NCBI GenBank assembly: GCA_030917225.1
Contig: JAUPVD010000262.1
Coordinates: 1 to 6,697 of the forward strand
From: Pseudomonadota bacterium
GTDB taxonomy: Bacteria; Pseudomonadota; Gammaproteobacteria; Burkholderiales; Rhodocyclaceae
DNA: 6,697 bases
Reading direction: 5' to 3'
In this document: positions 1-5,546 of the stretch, piece by piece
How positions within the stretch are numbered: the first letter of the stretch is position 1
Layout: every line of letters begins with the position of its first letter
Notes under the pieces: generated by a model
Databases searched by the model: none
Told to the model about the DNA's origin: nothing
Seen by the model: only the letters and a program-made list of their open reading frames with translations
Position numbers and translations under genes: made by a program

Positions 1-58
1 GACCGAAGCCGAGGAGAATCAGGCAGAAATCGGGGAGAAGCAGCAGTGCCGTAGACAT
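1..58 (-). CDS. N-terminal fragment of a membrane protein, possibly an AEC-family permease (runs off the left edge)
   Basis: Reading the minus strand from the ATG at 58 gives 19 codons, MSTALLLLPDFCLILLGFG, before the window ends. The stretch is strongly hydrophobic after the first few residues, as in a first transmembrane segment. The pattern LLLPDFxLILLG resembles the start of auxin-efflux-carrier (AEC) family permeases, which export or import small carboxylates; this is recalled resemblance over very few residues and could be wrong. The start lies 27 nt below the stop of the CoA-transferase/racemase gene, so it is probably the next cistron of the same operon. No strong Shine-Dalgarno sequence precedes this ATG, which lowers confidence in the exact start. 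The rest of the gene is outside the window. Confidence 0.42.
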   Translation of the reverse strand, partial: MSTALLLLPDFCLILLGFG

Positions 59-85
59 CGACAAATTCTACGGGGACTGCGCAAA

Positions 86-1279
86 TCAGACGATACGTAA
101 TTGCCGCAGGTCGGCGATCTCTGCGACCGAATAACCCGCCTCGGCAAGAATCGCATCCGTATGCTCGCCAGGCGTTGGCGCGACCTGCTCGATAGCGAAG
201 TGCCAGCCTGAAATCCTGAAGGGGGGTGCGTACTGAGTCATGCCATCGGCTTGGACACTCATTGCACGAGCGCGGTACTGCGGGTGCTCAAGCGCTTCGG
301 CCAGTGTCAAAACGGGGGTAACGCAACAGTCTACTCCATCGAACAGTGCCACCCAGTCGGCCTGTGGACGGCTGGCAAACAAGACTTCGAGTTCCCGTCG
401 CAGTTCTGGCGCGGCTGTATCGGCATAGCGCGCCTTGAGTTCAGGTCGGCCGACAGCATCGCAGAACAAGGCCCAGAATTTCTCTTCCAGCGGCGCCACC
501 GCCATGTACTTGTTGTCCTGCGTGCAATACACACCGTAGTTGGCATGACCACCGGTGAGCATGTCGCCACCACGCGGCGGCAATACGCCATCCGCCTGCA
601 GGGCAAACAGCGGGAAGAGGTTGTGCGCGAGGACGCTGTCGCTCATGGCAACATCGACAAAGCTGCCTTCCCCGGTCGCTCGCGCCTTGAACAGTGCGGC
701 AAGCATGGCGCTGACCGCCGTCATCGCACCGCCGAGCAGGTCGCCTATCTGCAGTGCCGGAATGGCCGGGGCTGTCGTGGCGAATTCGCCCGCGCCACCC
801 GTCTGTTCGAGCACACCGGCTTGGGCGATATAGTTGAGGTCATGCCCGGCACGCAGCGCCCAGGGGCCGTCCTGGCCGTAGCCGGTAATTGCGCAATAGA
901 CCAGCCCTGGATTGCTGGCCAGCAGCGTCTCGTAGCTGAGGCCGAGGCGTTCCATCACACCAGGGCGGAAACTTTCAAGCAGGATGTCGGCGCCGGCCAC
1001 CAGCCGCAGCAAGGCTTCGCGCCCGGGTTTCTGCTTCAGATCGAGGGTCAGGCCACGCTTGTTGCGGTTCACTGCGCGGAAAAACCAGCTGCTGTGCTCA
1101 GTGCCTTCGGGGCCATCCCCCATGGTGCGCGCGTAATCGCCGGCGCCGGTATCTTCGATCTTGATAACGTCGGCACCAAGATCAGCGAGGTGCAGACTAG
1201 CGACCGGGCCAGGTAGCAGACGGGAAAGGTCGAGGACACGAACACCGGCAAGCGGTGCTGGTGTCGCCGGCTTGCTCAC
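86..1279 (-). CDS. Family III CoA-transferase (CaiB/BaiF/Frc), alpha-methylacyl-CoA racemase-like
   Basis: This 397-residue cytoplasmic protein belongs to the CaiB/BaiF/Frc superfamily, which moves CoA between carboxylic acids or epimerises 2-methylacyl-CoA esters. The N-terminal core LAGVRVLDLSRLLPGP (about 10-25) and LADLGADVIKIE (31-42) are family hallmarks, as are NRNKRGLTLDLK (71-82) and the ES-RPG motif (102-107). Residues matching the racemase catalytic set are visible: His146 in AGHDLNYI, Asp180 in QIGDLLGG and Glu265 in PLEEKFW. The GGHANYGVYCT segment (243-253) also looks racemase-like. Length is slightly above the usual 360-380 for racemases. The start is taken as GTG at 1279 because GAGGA lies 6 nt upstream; this GTG overlaps the preceding stop by 4 nt (GTGA). 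A longer TTG-started frame from 1294 lacks this support. Family assignment is secure; racemase versus transferase and the substrate are inferred. Confidence 0.92.
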   Translation of the reverse strand: MSKPATPAPLAGVRVLDLSRLLPGPVASLHLADLGADVIKIEDTGAGDYARTMGDGPEGTEHSSWFFRAVNRNKRGLTLDLKQKPGREALLRLVAGADILLESFRPGVMERLGLSYETLLASNPGLVYCAITGYGQDGPWALRAGHDLNYIAQAGVLEQTGGAGEFATTAPAIPALQIGDLLGGAMTAVSAMLAALFKARATGEGSFVDVAMSDSVLAHNLFPLFALQADGVLPPRGGDMLTGGHANYGVYCTQDNKYMAVAPLEEKFWALFCDAVGRPELKARYADTAAPELRRELEVLFASRPQADWVALFDGVDCCVTPVLTLAEALEHPQYRARAMSVQADGMTQYAPPFRISGWHFAIEQVAPTPGEHTDAILAEAGYSVAEIADLRQLRIV

Positions 1280-1749
1280 GGCTTTTCCTCGCAACGTTCG
1301 AGCAAGGTGCCGTCCACATCAAGGATGACACCTTCCTTCAGTTCGGTCTTCAGGAACTGGCCTCGGAACAGCCAGCCGACTCGACCTTGCTGCAAACTCC
1401 ACGGGGTCTCCCAGGCTTCGACACGCATGCGGATACGAATGGCCTGAACCTCGCCGACGTTGGCAGGATCGGACACGCAGGGATAAGTATCGGCGATGGT
1501 CATCCAGTCATCACGGGTAAACCGCTCACGGGGCTTGCTGATCCTGGGGCAGAGCCCCATCTGGTGCGGCCGCTTGTAGACTTCCTCGATGCGGCCGCGC
1601 ACCCAGTAGGTCGGCGTCTTCATGATGTAGCCTTCGCCGCCTTCGCGAAACATGGCGCAGTCGCCCGGCACGGGCATCTGCGCTTCTTCGGCAGAAGCGC
1701 TCTGGATAACGGCAGCGAGCAATGCAAAAACGAATACGAGTGGGCGCAT
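1276..1749 (-). CDS. Small secreted four-cysteine protein of unknown function
   Basis: I do not recognise this 157-residue protein. It begins with a textbook signal peptide: MRPLVFVFALLAAVIQSASA, with an AxA-type cleavage site after Ala20. The mature part of about 137 residues should therefore be periplasmic or outside the cell. It has four cysteines, at 31 (PGDCAMF), 67 (GLCPR), 91 (YPCV) and 153 (ERCEE), an even number compatible with two disulfides. It is rich in Trp, Arg and Glu and shows no further transmembrane helix and no lipobox. The ATG at 1749 shares one base with the ligase stop (TGATG); a GTG one codon earlier is also possible. Its end overlaps the racemase start by 4 nt. Co-translation with a CoA ligase and a racemase is notable because those partners are cytoplasmic; a role near the periplasmic binding step is conceivable but unproven. 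Confidence 0.85.
   Translation of the reverse strand: MRPLVFVFALLAAVIQSASAEEAQMPVPGDCAMFREGGEGYIMKTPTYWVRGRIEEVYKRPHQMGLCPRISKPRERFTRDDWMTIADTYPCVSDPANVGEVQAIRIRMRVEAWETPWSLQQGRVGWLFRGQFLKTELKEGVILDVDGTLLERCEEKP
1286..1290 (-). promoter_or_regulatory. Ribosome binding site deciding the GTG start of the racemase-like gene
   Basis: On the minus strand GAGGA sits 6 nt before GTG at 1279-1277. It lies inside the last codons of the preceding gene, whose TGA overlaps this GTG, an arrangement typical of translational coupling. Confidence 0.7.
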
Positions 1750-2990
1750 CACTCGTATTTTCGCACGTCCTCGATCACCTTGCCGTCATTGGGAAGTGAA
1801 CCGGTGGCGTGGAAAGCCACTTCACCACGCAGCTTGGTAATCTCTCGCAGAGACGCGACGATAGCCTCACCTAGTGACGTGGCGCCGCTCCCTTCGCAAT
1901 TCAGGATCATGCGATCCTGACCGGTGGCGTTGTCGACCACCAGGCGGGCGCGTTCCACCTCCGGGTGGCGTTTGAGCACATCGGCTACCTGCGAGGGGTG
2001 CACAAACATGCCCTTGATCTTGGTCGTCTGGTCGGCGCGCCCGAGCCAGCCCTTGATGCGCTGGCCGGTACGGCCGCAGGCTGACGCAGTGGTCAGCGAT
2101 GCGGGCAGGATGGCCGACAGGTCGCCGGTACCGAAACGCACCAGCGGATAATCGCGATTGAAGACGGTGACCACCACTTCGCCAACCTCGCCTTCCGGCA
2201 CCGGATCGCCGGTGCCCGGCCGAACGATTTCGAGGATGACCCCTTCGTCAACAATCAATCCTTCACGGGCTGCCGATTCATAGGCGATGACGCCGACGTC
2301 GGCGGTGGCATAGCACTGGTAACCGTTCACGCCACGCGCCGTCAGCGCGTCACGCAGGCTGGGCGGGTAGGCTTCACCGGACAGCAGCGCTTTCTTCAGG
2401 CTACTGACATCAAGCTTCAACTCATCGGCCTTTTCCAGCAGGATCTTGAGGAAAGACGGTGTCCCGACATAGGCATCCGGGCGCAGGTCGACGGCCGCCA
2501 GCAACTGCTGCTCCGTCTGCCCGACCCCACCGGGGAATACCGTGCAACCAAGCGCATGCGCCCCGGCTTCCATGATCCAGGCGCCCGGCGTCATGTGGTA
2601 CGAAAAACTGTTGTGCACCAGATCGCCGGCACGGAAACCCGCGGCAAACATGGCGCGTGCCGTACGCCAGTAATCGGGACTCCGCCCCTCCGGCTCATAG
2701 ATCGGACCAGGAGATGAAAATACCCGCCCGACACGTCCGCGCCATTCGCCGACGAAACCACCGAACGGGCGCGCAGCCTGCTGACGCTCATGCAGCTCGG
2801 TCTTCCGGATCACCGGCAGACTGGCCAGTGCTGCACGATTCGTAACGGTCTCGGCATCAATGTCAGCCAACAATTCGTCAATCGCCGGCGCATACGATTT
2901 CGCGAAAGCGATCAGGGATGGCAACGCCGCCATCTGCTGGCGCTCGCGCACATCCGGCGGGCGAGTTTCGAGTGCGTCAAAAAATTCCAT
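1749..2990 (-). CDS. PaaK-superfamily acyl-/aryl-CoA ligase-like (adenylate-forming) protein
   Basis: This 413-residue cytoplasmic protein has the fold signature of phenylacetate-CoA ligases, which join a carboxylic acid to CoA through an acyl-adenylate. Visible landmarks in order are an SSPGPIYEPEG segment (92-102) where the ATP P-loop belongs, YVGTPSFLKILLEKA (174-188), LLSGEAYPPSLRDAL (202-216), YQCYATADVG (224-233) at the adenine/acyl site, RFGTGD (285-290) with the ribose-binding Asp290, the hinge region GRADQTTKIKGMFVHP (317-332), and a C-terminal NDGK with Lys404 at the expected catalytic lysine position. It is somewhat shorter than typical PaaK (about 430-440). The P-loop departs strongly from the usual SSGTTG form. 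The start is ATG at 2990, with AAGGA 7 nt upstream; ATG at 2996 or TTG at 3008 are less well placed. It overlaps the next gene by one base. Substrate unknown; phenylacetate itself should not be assumed. Confidence 0.88.
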   Translation of the reverse strand: MEFFDALETRPPDVRERQQMAALPSLIAFAKSYAPAIDELLADIDAETVTNRAALASLPVIRKTELHERQQAARPFGGFVGEWRGRVGRVFSSPGPIYEPEGRSPDYWRTARAMFAAGFRAGDLVHNSFSYHMTPGAWIMEAGAHALGCTVFPGGVGQTEQQLLAAVDLRPDAYVGTPSFLKILLEKADELKLDVSSLKKALLSGEAYPPSLRDALTARGVNGYQCYATADVGVIAYESAAREGLIVDEGVILEIVRPGTGDPVPEGEVGEVVVTVFNRDYPLVRFGTGDLSAILPASLTTASACGRTGQRIKGWLGRADQTTKIKGMFVHPSQVADVLKRHPEVERARLVVDNATGQDRMILNCEGSGATSLGEAIVASLREITKLRGEVAFHATGSLPNDGKVIEDVRKYE

Positions 2991-2997
2991 AGTCATG

Positions 2998-3002
2998 TCC
3001 TT
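2998..3002 (-). promoter_or_regulatory. Ribosome binding site deciding the start of the ligase gene
   Basis: AAGGA on the minus strand lies 7 nt before ATG 2990-2988, but only 1 nt before the earlier ATG at 2996. It overlaps the region that a TTG start at 3008 would encode. It therefore favours the 2990 start. Confidence 0.6.
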
Positions 3003-3049
3003 GGGCAAAGCGGCAGCCAGCGGGGAGGGGCATTTCTTTTAAATTCCGG

Positions 3050-3066
3050 GGGTTGGCGCCCAACCC
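3050..3066 (-). repeat. Short perfect hairpin in the livF-ligase gap
   Basis: GGGTTGG (3050-3056) and CCAACCC (3060-3066) form a 7-bp perfect stem around a 3-nt loop. On the transcribed strand it is followed by CCGGAATTTAAAAG, not by a run of U, so it is not a standard intrinsic terminator. The AT-rich patch just downstream (about 3030-3044) is the only such patch in the gap. It could hold a promoter element for the ligase gene, but no convincing -35/-10 pair is visible. Confidence 0.6.
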
Positions 3067-3108
3067 TTCGATACGCGCTGCGCGCTACCCAGGGCGAACA
3101 ACCGTTGT
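3064..3108. repeat. REP-like GC-rich palindromic unit
   Basis: The stretch from CCCTTCGATACGCGC through CCCAGGGCGAAC has the look of a common proteobacterial intergenic repeat. CCCT (3064-3067) faces AGGG (3091-3094) around a central alternating GCGC core. It is followed directly by ACAAC-C-GTTGT (3098-3108). Recognition rests on remembered similarity to REP-type elements; copy number in the genome cannot be tested here. Confidence 0.5.
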
Positions 3109-3213
3109 GAGATGGCCAAGTAGCGTCGCAAGACGAGGCGCGAGCCTGCGCCGTGTGCACCGGGCGCACAAGCAGGTGAGCAACGAAGTATTGCGGCGCG
3201 CACGGCCATCTCA
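3108..3213. repeat. 106-nt long imperfect inverted repeat at the 3' end of livF
   Basis: The outer arms TGAGATGGCC (3108-3117) and GGCCATCTCA (3204-3213) are exact reverse complements. The interior continues to pair in register: CGCAA (3127-3131) with TTGCG (3191-3195), CCTGC (3145-3149) with GCAGG (3172-3176), and GTGTGC (3153-3158) with GCGCAC (3164-3169, one G-U pair) around the apical loop ACCGG. The livF stop codon (3211-3213) is the last triplet of the outer arm. This could be a dispersed intergenic repeat or an mRNA 3'-end stabiliser or processing site. There is no U-tract after it on the transcribed strand. Confidence 0.75.
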
Positions 3214-4047
3214 GGAGAGCCAGCGTTTGCGGCGGCGGTAGTGCTTGACGTCGCGGAAGCTCTTGCGCCCCGCGCTCGACAGCCCGAGGTAGAACTCCTT
3301 CACGTCCTCGTTCGATGCCAGCTCCTTGGCCTCGCCTTCCATGACCACGCGGCCGTTTTCGAGGATGTAGCCAAAGTCGGCATAGCGCAGCGCGACCATG
3401 GTGTTCTGCTCGGCCAGCAGGAAGCTGACGCGCTCGCTCTGGTTCAAATCCTTCACGATCTCGAAGATCTCTTCGACGATCTGTGGCGCCAGACCCATCG
3501 ACGGTTCGTCGAGCAGGATCATTTCCGGCTTGGCCATCAGCGCCCGACCGATGGCACACATCTGCTGCTCGCCACCGGAGGTGTAGCCAGCCTGCGTCAT
3601 ACGGCGCTGCTTCAGGCGCGGGAAGTAGTGGTAAACCATTTCCAGGCTCTGCTTCAATTCGGCACGGGAGATGCCGCGGGTGTAGGCGCCGGTCAGCAGG
3701 TTCTCTTCCAGCGTCAGGTGGGCGAAACAGTGGCGGCCTTCCATGACCTGGATGACGCCGCGCTTGACCAGTTCATTGGGCGTCATCTGATCGACGCGCG
3801 TGCCCTTGAACATGATGTCACCCTTGGTCACGTCACCGCGTTCGGCACCAAGGAGATTGGAAATCGATTTCAGCGTGGTCGACTTGCCGGCGCCGTTGGC
3901 ACCCAGCAAGGCCACGATGCGGCCCTTCGGCACTTCGAGCGAAACACCCTTGAGCACCAGAATCACGTGGTCGTAAATGACCTCGATGTTGTTGATCGAA
4001 AGGTAAGAACCGCCGTTTTCCGCTGCTTGCATTGTCGTTGTCGTCAT
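3211..4047 (-). CDS. livF: LivF-type ATP-binding protein of a branched-chain-type ABC importer
   Basis: This 278-residue ATPase would dimerise with a LivG-type partner at the cytoplasmic face of the LivH/LivM permease and power import. Key motifs are the Walker A GANGAGKST (49-57), Q-loop Gln100 in VIQVMEGRH, the signature TSGGEQQ (156-162; the usual first residue is Leu), Walker B MILLDEP (176-182) with Glu181, and AEQN (212-215), where LivF proteins typically carry Gln in place of the switch His. A basic C-terminal tail (RKSFRDVKHYRRRKRWLS) extends past the usual LivF end. The start is uncertain. ATG at 4047 has GGAG 3 nt upstream, and ATG at 4056 adds three residues. A still longer frame from ATG 4104 is unlikely because that codon is buried in a hairpin. 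It lies downstream of the binding-protein gene, separated by two strong hairpins. The substrate is not necessarily an amino acid. Confidence 0.93.
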   Translation of the reverse strand: MTTTTMQAAENGGSYLSINNIEVIYDHVILVLKGVSLEVPKGRIVALLGANGAGKSTTLKSISNLLGAERGDVTKGDIMFKGTRVDQMTPNELVKRGVIQVMEGRHCFAHLTLEENLLTGAYTRGISRAELKQSLEMVYHYFPRLKQRRMTQAGYTSGGEQQMCAIGRALMAKPEMILLDEPSMGLAPQIVEEIFEIVKDLNQSERVSFLLAEQNTMVALRYADFGYILENGRVVMEGEAKELASNEDVKEFYLGLSSAGRKSFRDVKHYRRRKRWLS

Positions 4048-4067
4048 AGTCTCCATCCGGTAGTGCC

Positions 4068-4110
4068 GCCGGGATGTGCGGCACGCCAAGCGTGTCCGCA
4101 CCATCCCGGC
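4068..4110. repeat. Strong hairpin between binding-protein gene and livF (second of two)
   Basis: The stem is built of GCCGGGAT (4068-4075) with ATCCCGGC (4103-4110), GTGCGG (4076-4081) with CCGCAC (4096-4101), and CACGC (4082-4086) with GCGTG (4090-4094). It closes a 3-nt loop and leaves single bulges at 4095 and 4102. That is 19 base pairs in a 43-nt element. No U-run follows on the transcribed strand, so it is more likely an mRNA stability or processing element or a leaky attenuator than a full terminator. Confidence 0.85.
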
Positions 4111-4112
4111 GA

Positions 4113-4143
4113 GTTGATACGGCGCTTAGGCGTCCGTATCAAC
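4113..4143. repeat. Strong hairpin overlapping the stop codon of the binding-protein gene (first of two)
   Basis: GTTGATACGG (4113-4122) pairs exactly with CCGTATCAAC (4134-4143). The stem continues with CGC (4123-4125) and GCG (4130-4132) around the loop TTAG, with one bulged base at 4133: 13 base pairs in 31 nt. The stop codon of the upstream gene (4139-4141) lies in the stem. Only two bases separate it from the next hairpin. Confidence 0.85.
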
Positions 4144-5467
4144 CCTCCTTCGAACAGTCACGCGGGGTGATGTTCTTTTCCTTGGCGTACTTCGCCGCAG
4201 ACTCTTCGATCATCGGGCGCACCAGTTCCTTGTCGGCGTCGATCCAGTCGGTAATGACCTTCCACTGCTTGCCATCCCACTGCTGGAACTTCACCTTGCC
4301 GGAACCTTCGTGGTCGAGGCAGCTGACCTTCAGGTCAGGCATGAAGCCTTCGGCACCCAGTTCCTTCAGGCGCTTGGCATCGATGTTCAGGTGCTCGAAG
4401 CCCCAGCGCATCTGCTCGCCGTTCATGACCTGACCCTTGCCGTACTTGGCCTGCGCCGTACGGATAGCCTCGACGGTAATGATCCCGTGCACCACGCCGC
4501 GGTTGTAGTAGATCGAACCGATGCGGGCCTTGTCTTCCATGTTGCCCTTGTTCTTCTTGTAGACGTTGTCCTGAATCGACTTGACCACCGGGTAGTTGGT
4601 CCCGCCGACGTTGAAGCCGGCCGCGATGAAGCCCTTGGCGGCTTCGCCAGCCGGGATGGTGTCTTCCTCGGCACCGGACCACCAGACGCCAACGATCTTG
4701 TCACGCGGGAAACCGATCTTGGCAGCGGCCTTGATGGCGGTCGGGTTCATCACGCCCCAGCCGCGCAGGATGACCCAGTCCGGTTTTTCCTGACGGACCT
4801 TCAGCCACTGCGACTGCTGCTCGTTACCCGGATGCGACACCGGGATGTGCACCACGGTGAAACCGTACTTGGCCGCCTGCTTGTCGAGCAGCGCAATGGT
4901 TTCCTTGCCGTAGGCCGAGTCGTGATAGATGTTGGCGATCTTCTTGCCCTTAAGCTTGTCCATGCCGCCTTCCTTGGCGCCGATGAACTTGATCTTGGCG
5001 GTGTTCTGCGACCAGTAGTTGGTCAGCAGCGGGAAGACCCACGGGAAGACGCGGCCATCGGAGGCGTCGGTACGACCATAGCCGATGGTGACCATCGGGA
5101 TCTTGTCCTGGGCGACCTTGTCGAGCACGGCATAGGTGATGCCGGTGGACAGCGGCTGGAACACGCTATTGCCGGAGTTGCCCTTCTTCTTCATGCGCTC
5201 GTAGCATTCCACACCACGCGCGTTGTTGTATTCGGTTTCGCACTCTTCCCAGGTCAGCTTGACGCCATTGACGCCGCCCTGCTCGTTGACCAGGGCCATG
5301 TAGTCGATCCAGCCACCGTAGATACCCGATCCGCCAGCCGCATACGGGCCGACACGGTAGCTGGGCAGACCGACGAACTGTTCGTTGGCTTGCGCCATGA
5401 CCGACGACGTCGTCAAGGCGCTGGCGACGGCTACAGCGGTGAGCAGCAGTTTTGCTTTCATTTGCAT
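4139..5467 (-). CDS. Periplasmic substrate-binding protein of a branched-chain-type ABC importer
   Basis: This 442-residue protein is the ligand-capturing component of the importer. A signal peptide is clear: a basic start (MQMKAK), a hydrophobic core (8-18) and cleavage expected after Ala27 in MAQA|NEQ. The mature protein of about 415 residues is a type I binding protein (Peripla_BP_6/Leu-Ile-Val family), longer than classical LivK (about 345 mature). Typical segments are GWIDYMALVNEQGGVNGVKL (52-71) and the helix-strand region from KLKGKKIANIYHDSAYGKE (171-189) onward. Cysteines are at 76, 88, 383 and 438, so two disulfides are possible. The start is ATG 5467, preceded by GAGGAG 8 nt upstream; the Met at residue 3 would be too far from it. 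The gene lies between livM and livF, the usual place in this cluster type. Such proteins often bind aromatic or other hydrophobic carboxylates; the ligand here is unknown. Confidence 0.93.
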   Translation of the reverse strand: MQMKAKLLLTAVAVASALTTSSVMAQANEQFVGLPSYRVGPYAAGGSGIYGGWIDYMALVNEQGGVNGVKLTWEECETEYNNARGVECYERMKKKGNSGNSVFQPLSTGITYAVLDKVAQDKIPMVTIGYGRTDASDGRVFPWVFPLLTNYWSQNTAKIKFIGAKEGGMDKLKGKKIANIYHDSAYGKETIALLDKQAAKYGFTVVHIPVSHPGNEQQSQWLKVRQEKPDWVILRGWGVMNPTAIKAAAKIGFPRDKIVGVWWSGAEEDTIPAGEAAKGFIAAGFNVGGTNYPVVKSIQDNVYKKNKGNMEDKARIGSIYYNRGVVHGIITVEAIRTAQAKYGKGQVMNGEQMRWGFEHLNIDAKRLKELGAEGFMPDLKVSCLDHEGSGKVKFQQWDGKQWKVITDWIDADKELVRPMIEESAAKYAKEKNITPRDCSKEG

Positions 5468-5475
5468 GGTTATGT

Positions 5476-5481
5476 CTCCTC
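5476..5481 (-). promoter_or_regulatory. Strong ribosome binding site of the binding-protein gene
   Basis: GAGGAG on the minus strand, 8 nt before ATG 5467-5465, fits the high expression expected for a periplasmic binding protein. The 79-nt gap above it (5468-5546) shows no strong hairpin and no convincing promoter; a TTCTGG direct repeat there is too short to interpret. Confidence 0.65.
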
Positions 5482-5546
5482 GTTTAGTAGTGTGGTGTTA
5501 CAACCTGCTCCAGAACCTGAAATACCAGAAACCGGATAAAGCTATC

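Noticed and set aside
251..1216. Plus-strand open frame (321 codons) opposite the racemase-like gene
   Set aside because: It is an antisense shadow of a well-conserved enzyme; no motif and no convincing ribosome binding site.
3009..3210. tRNA, small RNA or CRISPR-like unit in the livF-ligase gap
   Set aside because: The pairing pattern does not fit a tRNA cloverleaf, there is no regularly spaced repeat, and no promoter/terminator pair for an independent RNA is visible.
2993..3559. Minus-strand frame of 188 codons spanning the livF-ligase gap
   Set aside because: It overlaps the 3' part of livF in another frame and translates the repeat elements into an Arg/Ala/Pro-rich sequence; no support for a real protein.
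4068..4143. Rho-independent terminator after the binding-protein gene
   Set aside because: The stems are strong but no U-tract follows either on the transcribed strand, and livF follows closely; treated as intercistronic hairpins instead.
4143..4151. AAGGAGG-like Shine-Dalgarno at the end of the binding-protein gene
   Set aside because: It encodes the terminal Lys-Glu-Gly and no ATG or GTG lies at a usable distance downstream; the next gene starts about 90 nt later beyond two hairpins.
3241..4170. Plus-strand open frame (309 codons) opposite livF
   Set aside because: It is a mirror of the livF codons, rich in His, Gln and Arg, with no family features; it also runs through both intercistronic hairpins.
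4310..5539. Long plus-strand open frame (409 codons) opposite the binding-protein gene
   Set aside because: It lies antisense to a gene with a clear signal peptide, RBS and family match. Its product is a low-complexity, Val/Asp/Arg-rich shadow with no recognisable domain, as expected from GC-rich codon bias.
5468..5546. Promoter for the binding-protein gene
   Set aside because: No credible -35/-10 combination could be picked out of this 79-nt gap, and the flanking genes fit a single transcript.
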